From positions 1 through 32,165 of the forward strand of contig QZJR01000024.1 of NCBI GenBank assembly GCA_003599365.1: 32,165 nucleotides of DNA, in the 5' to 3' direction. Shown piece after piece: positions 1 to 8,936 of this stretch. This stretch comes from Deltaproteobacteria bacterium. GTDB taxonomy: Bacteria; Desulfobacterota; UBA8473. The notes under the pieces are model-generated. The model was not told the DNA's origin and did not search any database. It saw only the letters and a program-made list of their open reading frames with translations. How positions within the stretch are numbered: the first letter of the stretch is position 1; each line of letters opens with the position of its first letter. A program made the translations under genes and the position numbers.

Positions 1-270
1 TTGCAGCGTAACTATAAGTACGCTTCACTCCTCGTGATTTGCGCGCCTTGCATCTGGAGCTTTTTACTGTGCCGTCTGATTTTTGACTTTTTACGACTTT
101 ATCAAACTTGGAGGTATATCCATCTTGACGTAACTACTTAAATTCATTATACTCGGCAAGTTGGATAATACCCATTTTGGAATGATATCCGGAAAAATTG
201 GATAACTACACTCATCAATATCCCGCCAAAAATAAAGAGGGCAATCTCTCTCCATTTCGGCATCTTCAGT

Positions 271-1320
271 CTACTTCTTTTCTAGTATATCTGAGAGTTC
301 TTTTAGCAACCTTGATATCTCATCATCGGTGCCAACAGTAATTCTGATGCAGTCGTTAAGCTCCGGAGTATCAAAGTATCTTACCAGAACATCTCTTCTT
401 TTCAGCTCCTCATATATGCCTTTTAAGTTTCTGCCGGGAATCTTTGCCAGGACAAAATTGCTTTGAGACGGGTATACCTTAAATCCCAGTCCGGTTAGAG
501 AGGTGCTTAGCCTCTGCCTGGTTTTCTTTATCTTTGCCACATTGTTTTCCATCCATGGCATATCATCCAGGGCAGCAGCGGCAGCAGCTATGCTCAGTCT
601 ATTGAGATTGTACGAGTCTTTTACCTTTATCATCCCGTGTATCAGGTTGCGGTTGGCAAAGGCAAGACCAATGCGCATCCCTGCCAGAGAAAAAGACTTG
701 GAAAAGGTGCGTAAAACTACTATATTCGGGTATTCATTAATCAACGGTATGGCACTTTCAGAAGCAAAATCCACATAGGCCTCATCTACAACCAATACCC
801 CATTCAGTTCTTTTGCAAAACCTGCAATCTTTTTTATCGGGGTAAAGGTTCCGGAAGGGGAGTTGGGATTGGCAAGGAAGGTCAGCTTTGCATCTCGTTT
901 AGCGAATCCTTCCGGGATGTCAAAGTTCTCAGTAAATGGTATGTTTAATTTTTTCCCTTCCTGAATTGCCACCAGAGTATCGTAAAGGGTGTAAGTAGGG
1001 GTAGGTATGACTACCAGGTCACCTTTCCCCACAAATGATCTGACCAGGATAGATAGCAGGTCATCAGCGCCATTTCCTGCCAGAATATTCTCCTCTCTGA
1101 CACCATGGACCTTTGCCGCTTTTCTCCTCAATGAATCAGCCATAGGAGACGGGTATAAACGTATTGAAGTATTGGCTTCTTTATTTATTGCTTCTGCCAC
1201 CTTTGGAGAAGGGGGATACGGGTTCTCGTTTGTATTCAGCTTGATGTACTGTCCGTCCTGAGGCTGTTCTCCAGGAGAATACCCCTCCATCTTTTCTATG
1301 TTTTTCCTAAAATAACCCAA
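271..1320 (-). CDS. hisC: Histidinol-phosphate aminotransferase
   Basis: 349 aa ORF; N-terminal IKLNTNENPYPPSP, PLP-lysine region RTFSKSFSLAGMRIG and C-terminal RITVGT are typical of HisC. Confidence 0.93.
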   Translation of the reverse strand: MGYFRKNIEKMEGYSPGEQPQDGQYIKLNTNENPYPPSPKVAEAINKEANTSIRLYPSPMADSLRRKAAKVHGVREENILAGNGADDLLSILVRSFVGKGDLVVIPTPTYTLYDTLVAIQEGKKLNIPFTENFDIPEGFAKRDAKLTFLANPNSPSGTFTPIKKIAGFAKELNGVLVVDEAYVDFASESAIPLINEYPNIVVLRTFSKSFSLAGMRIGLAFANRNLIHGMIKVKDSYNLNRLSIAAAAAALDDMPWMENNVAKIKKTRQRLSTSLTGLGFKVYPSQSNFVLAKIPGRNLKGIYEELKRRDVLVRYFDTPELNDCIRITVGTDDEISRLLKELSDILEKK

Positions 1321-1352
1321 TTGTTTTTTTCCCTTTTAATTTGAATTCTGTA

Positions 1353-1377
1353 GGGGGCATGTTTCAAATCTGCCCCC
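1353..1377. other. Intergenic stem-loop, 7-bp arms GGGGGCA/TGCCCCC
   Basis: Perfect inverted repeat 1353-1359 / 1371-1377 between the aminotransferase and hisC; no clear T-tract on the minus strand. Confidence 0.45.
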
Positions 1378-1383
1378 TTTATC

Positions 1384-2574
1384 TTATCCCAATCCATGTT
1401 CCTTTGCCAGTTCTCTGAAACCTGCAAGGGAATTCTCTATAGCCTTTTTCTCTACACAGTATGCAATGCGAAAATAACCGGGGGTACCGAAACCACTTCC
1501 CGGAACAACCAGGATATTCTTCTTCTGTGCCTCTCTAACAAATGCTACATCATCCTCTATGGGAGATCTGGGAAATAAATAGAATGCGCCCTGAGGTTTG
1601 ACCATCTGATAGCCCATCCCAGTCAGACTGTTATAAAACAGGTCCCTTTTTTCCTGATAATCTTTCACGTTTACACATACTTTCTGCAATCTGGACACAA
1701 CCCTCTGCATCAAAGCAGGCGCATTTACAAAACCTATAACCCTATTGCAGAAAGTAAGACCGTTCATTATATCCTGAAGGTCAGCCGCAATTGGGTTGAC
1801 GGCTATGTATCCTATTCTCTCTCCAGGGATTGAGAGGTCCTTTGAATGGGAAGTGACCACAATGCTATTGTCTATCAGCTTGAATACATTTGGAGGCTCT
1901 ATACCGTCATAAACCAGTTTCTTATACGGTTCATCGGAGACTACATATATAACAATACCGAGTTCCTTTTCCTTTTTTCTGAGAAGCCCTGCCAGCCCTT
2001 CCAGAGATTTTGAACTGTAGAGCACTCCTGTAGGATTATTGGGAGAATTTATAATTATAGCCCTGGTTTTAGAGGTAACAGCCTGGCTTAATGCCTCCAG
2101 ATCGATGTCGAATTTTTTATCGGTAGGTACCTCACGGCATACACCGCCGTGGTTGTCTATATAGAACCTGTACTCTACGAAAAATGGAGTCAGCACTATA
2201 ACCTCATCCCCAGGATCAATAAGGGTCTTTAGGACTACGTTAAGTCCGCCACCTGCACCACAAGCCATAACTATATTATTCCATTTAAAATCTATACCTG
2301 AATCTTCTGCTAAAACCTTGGCTATAGCCTCCCTTGTCTCTACAAAGCCTGCATTGGGCATGTACCGATGCATTCCAGGGGTTGGGTTGTTTACCAGGTT
2401 CTTCAGTTCATTCAAGAACTCAGGGGGGGGCTCTCCAAAGGGGTTACCCAGAGAAAAATCGTAGACATTGTCTGCCCCCAGTTTAGCCTTTAGCCTGTCG
2501 CCCTCTTCAAACATCTTTCTTATCCAGGACCCTCTTTCTAAACCAGCTTTAATCCTATTTGAGATAGGCATCAT
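1384..2574 (-). CDS. Pyridoxal-phosphate-dependent class I/II aminotransferase
   Basis: 396 aa; NSPNNPTGV, SHSKDLSIPGERIGY (PLP lysine) and GYFRIAY motifs. Confidence 0.88.
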   Translation of the reverse strand: MMPISNRIKAGLERGSWIRKMFEEGDRLKAKLGADNVYDFSLGNPFGEPPPEFLNELKNLVNNPTPGMHRYMPNAGFVETREAIAKVLAEDSGIDFKWNNIVMACGAGGGLNVVLKTLIDPGDEVIVLTPFFVEYRFYIDNHGGVCREVPTDKKFDIDLEALSQAVTSKTRAIIINSPNNPTGVLYSSKSLEGLAGLLRKKEKELGIVIYVVSDEPYKKLVYDGIEPPNVFKLIDNSIVVTSHSKDLSIPGERIGYIAVNPIAADLQDIMNGLTFCNRVIGFVNAPALMQRVVSRLQKVCVNVKDYQEKRDLFYNSLTGMGYQMVKPQGAFYLFPRSPIEDDVAFVREAQKKNILVVPGSGFGTPGYFRIAYCVEKKAIENSLAGFRELAKEHGLG

Positions 2575-2643
2575 TCACTCCTTCCATAAGAATACCAAAT
2601 AGTTAACCTTATTCTACAGCCTTGTAAACTGTATCACCTTCTC

Positions 2644-2829
2644 TCACTCTGTCTTTGACCTTGATTCCAATAAGTTGGGATGATTTGGCATGGTCAAAGG
2701 GGTCTTGCTGCCGTCTGTATTCTCTCGTTCCATAGCTATATGCTCCCTCTCACGAACCATATGAAACCCTAATATCTCAAAAGCTTTTAGAACATTTCGT
2801 TTCGGTGCATCAATTGGAAATTTAGACAT
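2644..2829 (-). CDS. HicA-like toxin, C-terminus apparently truncated or frameshifted
   Basis: 61 aa; KAFEILGFHMVREREHIAMERENTDGSKTPLTMPNHP matches the HicA fold pattern with conserved His; directly downstream of hicB. Confidence 0.65.
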   Translation of the reverse strand: MSKFPIDAPKRNVLKAFEILGFHMVREREHIAMERENTDGSKTPLTMPNHPNLLESRSKTE

Positions 2830-2834
2830 TGAGT

Positions 2835-3080
2835 TTAAACCCCGGCTTCGGCAACAAATGCCTCAAGTATAGGTGGTTCAATATCAAAGTCTTTCTCTCC
2901 GAAGGTTTCAATATGGAAACGAATTGCAGACTTAATATCAGAGAGAGCTTCTTCATAAGTATTACCTTGTCCAACAACGATCCCTTTTATCCCTAGTGGA
3001 TAGGCGACATAGCCATCAGGATGTTTTTCAACAACTATCTTATATTGTTTCATAAGCCCCCCTTTTTGACTTTTTACCAA
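2835..3080 (-). CDS. HicB-family antitoxin (N-terminal HicB-like domain)
   Basis: 81 aa; YKIVVEKHPDGYVAYPLGIKGIVVGQGNTYEEALSDIKSAIRFHIE is HicB-like; likely start is the internal ATG (MKQYKIVVEK, 3053). Confidence 0.8.
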   Translation of the reverse strand: MVKSQKGGLMKQYKIVVEKHPDGYVAYPLGIKGIVVGQGNTYEEALSDIKSAIRFHIETFGEKDFDIEPPILEAFVAEAGV

Positions 3081-3222
3081 TCATACCATGTTTCTTGATT
3101 TTCCAACAGTATACTTTTACGCACTGACGGCGACTTTTAGATAACTTTCTTGGCGGAAAAGAAGTGCAGTAGTATTTAGATGGTAATCTTTTGGCCTGTG
3201 TCAGGGGACGTCGCCCCCTTCT

Positions 3223-3444
3223 CTATAAACTGACAACTTCGACTTCCAATCTTTCCTTAATCGTGTGGGTTGATTCCAGAAGGCTATCGATTCCAGCTAA
3301 TATCTTTGCGTGAAAATATCTCTCCCCACATTCAGAACAAACCTCTGCTTCCACATTCTCAACAATGTATAATTTGCCATGGAGCCAGTGTTGCCTTTTT
3401 ACCTTTTTCTTTTCTGTTTTTCCTCCGCAAAATTCACAATTCAT
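3223..3444 (-). CDS. YgiT/MqsA-type zinc-finger protein, putative antitoxin
   Basis: MNCEFCGGKTEKKKV...EAEVCSECGERYF has paired CxxC motifs; ATG at 3444 is preferred over the longer ORF (3507), which overlaps the upstream gene. Confidence 0.8.
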   Translation of the reverse strand: MNCEFCGGKTEKKKVKRQHWLHGKLYIVENVEAEVCSECGERYFHAKILAGIDSLLESTHTIKERLEVEVVSL

Positions 3445-3452
3445 AAATCCCC

Positions 3453-3725
3453 CTATAAGATATAAGCTGTGATGATAATAAGATTTCCAAGAATTTGAAA
3501 TCTGCATACGACATGGATAATTCTTCCATCTCTTGCCGGGCCTTCAATCCTATATCTCGTTCCCCGAATATCCTCGGTTAACTTCTTCTCTATCCTTCCA
3601 TGAGGAATTGCATATTCGATATCGGCACGCTCCAATTCATCGTCCACCATTTCTTCTTCAGCATGTACAGAAATAAAATAATCCCTGTCAATAATCTTTT
3701 GTCGTATTCTTTGTAAATCCTTCAT
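3453..3725 (-). CDS. DUF4258 domain protein, putative toxin partner of the YgiT-type zinc finger
   Basis: 90 aa; RDYFISVHAEEEMVDD...IEYAIPHGRIEKK...RYRIEGPARDGRIIHVVCRF typical of DUF4258; located immediately upstream of the YgiT gene. Confidence 0.8.
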   Translation of the reverse strand: MKDLQRIRQKIIDRDYFISVHAEEEMVDDELERADIEYAIPHGRIEKKLTEDIRGTRYRIEGPARDGRIIHVVCRFQILGNLIIITAYIL

Positions 3726-3883
3726 TCAATGATTTCCCAGGGGACGATGTTGTTTAACGTTCACGCAACAGGCGCCGTTTTGGCCTATCATATAATGACA
3801 AGTAGCTAAGGGCTCGAAATGACGGTATTGAATATGTAGTTATGAAACTATGTGCCGGCAACGGACAACCTACACTATCCCCC

Positions 3884-4546
3884 TTAAGAGTCCTTGTATA
3901 ATCCGTGTCCTTTAATGTACTCTATCACCTTTTCAGGAAGAAGATAACGGATCGACATGTTTTCTTTGATCCTCTTTCTAACAGCGCTCGAAGATATGTC
4001 TAAATGGGTAATATCCCGGAAGTATAGAGAGAAGTTCGAGGCATGAATAAACCTGTCTTCTTCAGATGAATATGAAAAGTTTCCTGCCACATCAGGAGGA
4101 AGAACGGTTCCCAGATTGGTTAAGCTGTATCCTGGTCGGGTAGTAACCACAAAATTGCAACGGGAGAAGAGGTTTATATAATCCTTCCATGTAGATATTT
4201 CGGTAAAGGCATCTATTCCCATAATGAAGAACAATATCAAATCTGAGCCGTGTATTTTTCTTATGTAATCAATAGTCTCGATAGAATAGGATTTACCGTG
4301 TCTCTTTATCTCAATATCGGAGACAGAAAAGCCTTGATTTCCCTCAATGGCAAGGTTGACCATCTCCATGCGATGGATAGGGGATATTATATTCTTTCCT
4401 TGCTTATGTGGAGGGTTTGCTGAAGGTATGAAGATGACCTGTTGAAGGTTAAAAAGTTCGCGAACCTCTTCAGCAGACCGGAGATGTCCTAAATGTATCG
4501 GGTTAAATGTCCCCCCAAATAGACCAACCCTCAAACAACCCTCCAT
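3884..4546 (-). CDS. nadD: Nicotinate-nucleotide adenylyltransferase
   Basis: 220 aa; GLFGGTFNPIHLGHLR and ISSSAVRKRIKE motifs. Confidence 0.95.
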   Translation of the reverse strand: MEGCLRVGLFGGTFNPIHLGHLRSAEEVRELFNLQQVIFIPSANPPHKQGKNIISPIHRMEMVNLAIEGNQGFSVSDIEIKRHGKSYSIETIDYIRKIHGSDLILFFIMGIDAFTEISTWKDYINLFSRCNFVVTTRPGYSLTNLGTVLPPDVAGNFSYSSEEDRFIHASNFSLYFRDITHLDISSSAVRKRIKENMSIRYLLPEKVIEYIKGHGLYKDS

Positions 4547-4547
4547 T

Positions 4548-5804
4548 TTAAGACCTTATCTGCCCATTACCATATACGATAAATTTACAGGTAGTAAGCT
4601 CTTCCAGCCCCATGGGACCGAAGGCATGGAGTTTGGTAGTGCTTATCCCGATCTCTGCCCCCAAGCCTAACTGGTTGCCGTCATTGAATCTGGTGGAGGC
4701 ATTGACCAGCACCACCGATGAATTGACTTCTTTCAGAAACCTTTGAGAATTCTCATAGTTGGATGTAACAATAGCCTCTGTATGTAATGATCCATACCTG
4801 GTAATATGACTGATCGCCTCATCCAGGCCATCTACCACTTTGACAGAGAGGATTAGGTCCAGATATTCTTCATACCAGTCTTCCTCATTTGCCTGTTTAA
4901 CTGATGGAACGGTCTGCAGAGCCCTGGGGCAGCCCCGGATTTCTACTCCTCTGTCTTGTAACTTTTGGATCATAGAGGGAAGGAAATCAGAGGCAATATC
5001 CTTGTGAACCAAAAGAGTTTCCAGCGCATTGCAAACTCCCGGGCGCTGGACCTTTGCATTTATAACTATGTCTTCAGCCATACTAAAGTCAGCGCTCTCA
5101 TCTACAAAGATGTGACATACCCCCTTGTAATGTTTTATGACAGGTATCCTGGAGTTTTGCACAACAAACCTGATGAGTTCTTCTCCACCCCTGGGGATTA
5201 TCACGTCAATATAGTCCTCTAATTTTAACATCTCATTTACGGCAGCCCTGTCTGTTATCGGGATAACCTGAATTGCCTCCTTTGGTATGCCCTCTTTTTG
5301 TATTACGTCTTGTAATATTCTGGCAATAGCCAGGTTTGAATTTATTGCCTCTGATCCCCCCCGGAGGATTACGGCATTACCGGACTTCAGACATAATCCG
5401 GCTGCATCAGCGGTAACATTAGGACGGGATTCATAGATTATGCCGATTACCCCAAGAGGAATTCGAACTTTACCCACCAGCAGGTTGTTAGGTCGCCTCC
5501 ACATCCTGGTTACCTCGCCTACTGGATCTGGGAGCGCTGCAACATCCCTGAGTCCTTCTGCCATTGACTGGATAGTAGAATCACTGAGGGTTAACCGATC
5601 TATGAAGGCATCTGATAGGCCCTTTTCCTTAGCGTTCTCCAGGTCATTTTCATTCTCCTGCTTTAAGAGCTGAGCATAGTTTAGGAGTTCAGTACTCATC
5701 TTAATCAAGACATCTTTCTTTTTCTTGGAGGAGAGGTTACTTAGCTCCTTAGATGCTGCTTTACTATCCTTAGCTATGTTTAAGACCTGGCTTTCTATGG
5801 ACAT
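4548..5804 (-). CDS. proA: Glutamate-5-semialdehyde dehydrogenase
   Basis: 418 aa; [39 protein letters not shown] and [23 protein letters not shown]. Confidence 0.96.
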   Translation of the reverse strand: MSIESQVLNIAKDSKAASKELSNLSSKKKKDVLIKMSTELLNYAQLLKQENENDLENAKEKGLSDAFIDRLTLSDSTIQSMAEGLRDVAALPDPVGEVTRMWRRPNNLLVGKVRIPLGVIGIIYESRPNVTADAAGLCLKSGNAVILRGGSEAINSNLAIARILQDVIQKEGIPKEAIQVIPITDRAAVNEMLKLEDYIDVIIPRGGEELIRFVVQNSRIPVIKHYKGVCHIFVDESADFSMAEDIVINAKVQRPGVCNALETLLVHKDIASDFLPSMIQKLQDRGVEIRGCPRALQTVPSVKQANEEDWYEEYLDLILSVKVVDGLDEAISHITRYGSLHTEAIVTSNYENSQRFLKEVNSSVVLVNASTRFNDGNQLGLGAEIGISTTKLHAFGPMGLEELTTCKFIVYGNGQIRS

Positions 5805-5821
5805 TTTAATCTCCTATCATC

Positions 5822-5863
5822 TCGTAAATCGTAAATCGTGAGTCGAGAATCGAGAATCGGAAA
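5822..5863. repeat. Degenerate heptad array, six 7-bp units (TCGTAAA TCGTAAA TCGTGAG TCGAGAA TCGAGAA TCGGAAA)
   Basis: TCG recurs exactly every 7 nt; complementary to the array at 5878-5912. Confidence 0.85.
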
Positions 5864-5877
5864 TGGGTTTTATTCTA

Positions 5878-5912
5878 TTTACGACTAACGACTTACGATT
5901 CACGACTTACGA
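5878..5912. repeat. Opposing heptad array, five 7-bp units overlapping the proB 3' end
   Basis: TTTACGA CTAACGA CTTACGA TTCACGA CTTACGA; CGA every 7 nt; extends across the proB stop codon (5900-5902). Confidence 0.85.
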
Positions 5913-7051
5913 CTCTCTAAAACTACCAAATCATCCCTATGGATTATCTCATCAAAGTATTTATAACCCAGTTTGCCTTCTATCTCACCGGTTTTAAGCC
6001 CCTTTATCTTTGTTATTTCTGAAGAGCTATAATTTACCAAACCTCTTGCAAACTCGAATCTGTCAGGGCCTACTAAGTTAACTGAATCACCGGTACCAAA
6101 CTTCCCCTTTATGCTCAATACCCCTGAGGGAAGGAGACTTTTCCCTTTATTAACAATAGCCTTTTGGGCTCCGTCATCTACAAGAATCTCTCCCTTGGGT
6201 TTGAGGGTAAAGGCGATCCAGTGCTTACGGCTGGTCATTCTGGTCTCTTTTGGTAAAAACAGGGTGCCAACGTCTTCCCCAATAATGATCTTGCCTAAAA
6301 TTCCATCCAGCTTACCATTGGCCACTATAGTAGGGACTCCAAAGATAGCGGCTTTTTTGGCAGCTTGCACTTTCGTAATCATTCCACCAACACTGATTGG
6401 GCTGGTGGTGTCCCCTGCAATCTTTTCTATTTCGTGGTTGATCTCTTTTACAACGGAAATAAGTCGGGCATCCTCTTTCTGGCAGGGATCATCATCGTAT
6501 AGTCCATTGATGTCGGTAAGTATTATGAGTAAGTCGGCTCCGACCAGGTTTGTAGTCAGAGCAGAGAGATTATCATTATCTCCGAATTTTATTTCCTCCA
6601 CAGCCACCGAATCATTTTCGTTTATTATGGGAATAATCCCATAATCTGATAGGGTTGAAAGGGTATTACGGGCGTTTAGGTACCTCTGACGGTTACTGAG
6701 GTCATCATGGGTAAGGAGTACTTGCGCTACCTTTTGATTGTATTCAGCAAAGGATCTTTCGTAATTCCACATCAGGGCAGATTGTCCTACGGCTGCAGCT
6801 GCCTGTTTCTGCGGAATGTTTTTTGGTTTCTCAGTAAGCCCCAATTTCTGCATACCGGCAGCAATAGCCCCTGAGGAGACGATAATTGGATCATAGCCAT
6901 TCTTCTTTAGAAGGGATATTTCTCTTGCCAGCCCTTTGAATACCTTTGAATTCAATCCACCCTCATCAGAAGTTAAGACACCACTCCCTATCTTTATCAC
7001 TATACTTTTTACATCTTTTAGGGTATCCCTTGTGAGGTATTCTTGTGTCAT
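5900..7051 (-). CDS. proB: Glutamate 5-kinase with C-terminal PUA domain
   Basis: 383 aa; IVIKIGSGVLTS, VSSGAIAAGM, NENDSVAVEEIKFGDNDNLSA. Confidence 0.96.
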   Translation of the reverse strand: MTQEYLTRDTLKDVKSIVIKIGSGVLTSDEGGLNSKVFKGLAREISLLKKNGYDPIIVSSGAIAAGMQKLGLTEKPKNIPQKQAAAAVGQSALMWNYERSFAEYNQKVAQVLLTHDDLSNRQRYLNARNTLSTLSDYGIIPIINENDSVAVEEIKFGDNDNLSALTTNLVGADLLIILTDINGLYDDDPCQKEDARLISVVKEINHEIEKIAGDTTSPISVGGMITKVQAAKKAAIFGVPTIVANGKLDGILGKIIIGEDVGTLFLPKETRMTSRKHWIAFTLKPKGEILVDDGAQKAIVNKGKSLLPSGVLSIKGKFGTGDSVNLVGPDRFEFARGLVNYSSSEITKIKGLKTGEIEGKLGYKYFDEIIHRDDLVVLESRKS

Positions 7052-7054
7052 TTT

Positions 7055-8089
7055 TTAGTTTTCGCTCTCTTCTTTTGTCACCGAAAGCCTTTTCGCAATA
7101 CAATCGATCAAAGGCTTAATTCCCTTTCCGGTTATTGCGGATATAGGGAAAATTTCCATGCCCAATCCCTTAAATCGCTCTTTAACCATGGGGAAATTAT
7201 CTTTAGATTCCGAGAGATCCATCTTATTTATTGCTATTATTTGGGGTTTTTTGGCCAGAAATGGACTGTATAAAGCTAACTCATTATTAATGGTGTTGAA
7301 GTCGTCTATTGAATCCCTATGGTTGGCTTCTGAAATGTCAATTAGGTGAAGGAGAAGACTGGTTTTCTCAATATGTCTAAGAAACCTTGTACCCAGTCCA
7401 GCTCCCAGGTGAGCACCCTTTATCAGTCCGGGGATATCTGTTATAATAAAACTCTTATAATCCCCATAGCTCACTACACCAAGGGTTGGGATTAAGGTGG
7501 TAAATGGATATCCGGCAATTTTGGGTTTTGCTGCTGAAATCTTTGATATTAAGGTGGATTTACCAGTGTTAGGAAGGCCAATTATACCAATATCTGCAAG
7601 CAGCTTAAGCTCGAGTTTTAGCCACTTTCCTTTCCCTGCTTCTCCATCTTCGGCATAACGTGGAGCCCGGTTGGTCGATGTGGCAAATCTTGCATTCCCT
7701 TGCCCCCCTTTTCCTCCTTTTGCTACTGTTACCCTTTCTCCTTCTGAGGCAAAATCCATTATGACTGTGTTATATTCATCTTTAACCAGAGTACCTGCAG
7801 GAACAGTAATTATTAAATCAGGTGCATCTTTGCCATGCTGATTCTTTCCCTTTCCGTGCCCGCCTCGCTTTGCCAGATAGTGCTGTTGGTACTGAAGGTC
7901 TAAGAGGGTTGAAAGTCGGGTGGAAGCTTCCAGTATTATATCTCCACCTTTGCCACCATCCCCTCCGTCTGGTCCTCCCTTTGGAACAAACTTTTCACGC
8001 CTGAAACTTACACAACCCCTCCCTCCGTCACCGGATTTAACAAATATCTTTACTTCATCTATAAATTTCACAACTTTCGAGATACCCAA
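7055..8089 (-). CDS. obgE: GTPase Obg/CgtA
   Basis: 344 aa; Gly-rich Obg domain, GLPNTGKSTLIS P-loop, DIPGLIKGAH, NKMD; GTG at 8071 (VKFIDEVKIFV) is a plausible alternative to the TTG start. Confidence 0.96.
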   Translation of the reverse strand: MGISKVVKFIDEVKIFVKSGDGGRGCVSFRREKFVPKGGPDGGDGGKGGDIILEASTRLSTLLDLQYQQHYLAKRGGHGKGKNQHGKDAPDLIITVPAGTLVKDEYNTVIMDFASEGERVTVAKGGKGGQGNARFATSTNRAPRYAEDGEAGKGKWLKLELKLLADIGIIGLPNTGKSTLISKISAAKPKIAGYPFTTLIPTLGVVSYGDYKSFIITDIPGLIKGAHLGAGLGTRFLRHIEKTSLLLHLIDISEANHRDSIDDFNTINNELALYSPFLAKKPQIIAINKMDLSESKDNFPMVKERFKGLGMEIFPISAITGKGIKPLIDCIAKRLSVTKEESEN

Positions 8090-8344
8090 TCAGTTTGCAT
8101 AGATGCTGACTTTCTTTCTGTCTTTCCCCATTCTCTCGTATCTCACCACGCCATCTGTTTTAGCAAATAAGGTGTAATCCTTCCCCAATCCAACGTTCAT
8201 GCCAGGGTGAATCTTGGTGCCTCTCTGACGGACTAAGATACTGCCGGAACTTACCTTTTGGCCACCGAATATTTTGACTCCTAGCCTTTGTCCAGCACTA
8301 TCCCTTCCGTTACCGGAACTTCCCCCTGCTTTTTTATGTGCCAT
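8090..8344 (-). CDS. rpmA: 50S ribosomal protein L27
   Basis: 84 aa; [29 protein letters not shown]. Confidence 0.98.
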   Translation of the reverse strand: MAHKKAGGSSGNGRDSAGQRLGVKIFGGQKVSSGSILVRQRGTKIHPGMNVGLGKDYTLFAKTDGVVRYERMGKDRKKVSIYAN

Positions 8345-8357
8345 GATGTGTCCTCCA

Positions 8358-8399
8358 TAACCGTTTTCTGTATTCCGTTATCCGTTCACCGTTATCCGA
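8358..8399. repeat. Degenerate heptad array filling the rplU-rpmA spacer
   Basis: TAACCGT TTTCTGT ATTCCGT TATCCGT TCACCGT TATCCGA: six consecutive 7-bp units, mostly NNNCCGT. Confidence 0.75.
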
Positions 8400-8402
8400 C
8401 AT

Positions 8403-8714
8403 TTACATCTTTATTTCTTTTATCCTTAAGTTAGTATAGAGTTGACGATGCCCTTGCTTTTTGCGGTATCCCTTCCTTTTTTTGGATTTAAAGACGATTA
8501 TCTTTTTTGCCTTCCCATGTTTGACTATCTCTCCTACGACACAGGCATTGGTCAGAACAGGGGTTCCTACCTCTATTTGATCTCCATTGGCTACCATCAG
8601 GACTTCTTTCAACTCTACTACATCCCCTGTTTCTCCACCTAGCTTCTCAACCCTTAAAAGGTCTCCTTCAGAAACCTTGTACTGTTTTCCGCCCGTTTTT
8701 ACAACTGCATACAT
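8403..8714 (-). CDS. rplU: 50S ribosomal protein L21
   Basis: 103 aa; [25 protein letters not shown]...[13 protein letters not shown]. Confidence 0.98.
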   Translation of the reverse strand: MYAVVKTGGKQYKVSEGDLLRVEKLGGETGDVVELKEVLMVANGDQIEVGTPVLTNACVVGEIVKHGKAKKIIVFKSKKRKGYRKKQGHRQLYTNLRIKEIKM

Positions 8715-8904
8715 CCTGTTGTACCTCCCATTGCCCCTTTAAATATTTCAGATTCCTATCTCGAAAGGCTTTGAAAAACTATGCTTCCCCTGATAGTACC
8801 ATTTAGGAGTACCCCTGAATACGGTTTCATAATTTTTGGATTAAAAGATGAGTGTTTAAGCTAAAAGGGATACTTTTTCAAAGCTCAAGATAAGATAAAT
8901 AATA

Positions 8905-8933
8905 AAAATAAAGTATTTTTCATAACCTGTCAA
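8905..8933 (-). promoter_or_regulatory. Sigma70-like promoter for rplU
   Basis: Minus-strand TTGACA (8928-8933), 17-bp spacer, TATTTT (8905-8910); begins just past the rng stop codon. Confidence 0.55.
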
Positions 8934-8936
8934 GAA

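Noticed and set aside
3192-3220. Possible terminator/hairpin GGGGACGTCGCCCC after the YgiT-type gene
   Set aside because: Only about four GC pairs with an awkward loop and no clear T-tract; too weak to call.
3745-3772. TGTTGTTTAACGTTCACGCAACA as an integron attC site upstream of the DUF4258 gene
   Set aside because: Contains one RYYYAAC-like box (GTTTAAC) but I found no matching GTTRRRY partner or L-box arms at a plausible distance.
6111-6644. 177-aa plus-strand ORF opposite proB
   Set aside because: Antisense shadow of proB with no family resemblance.
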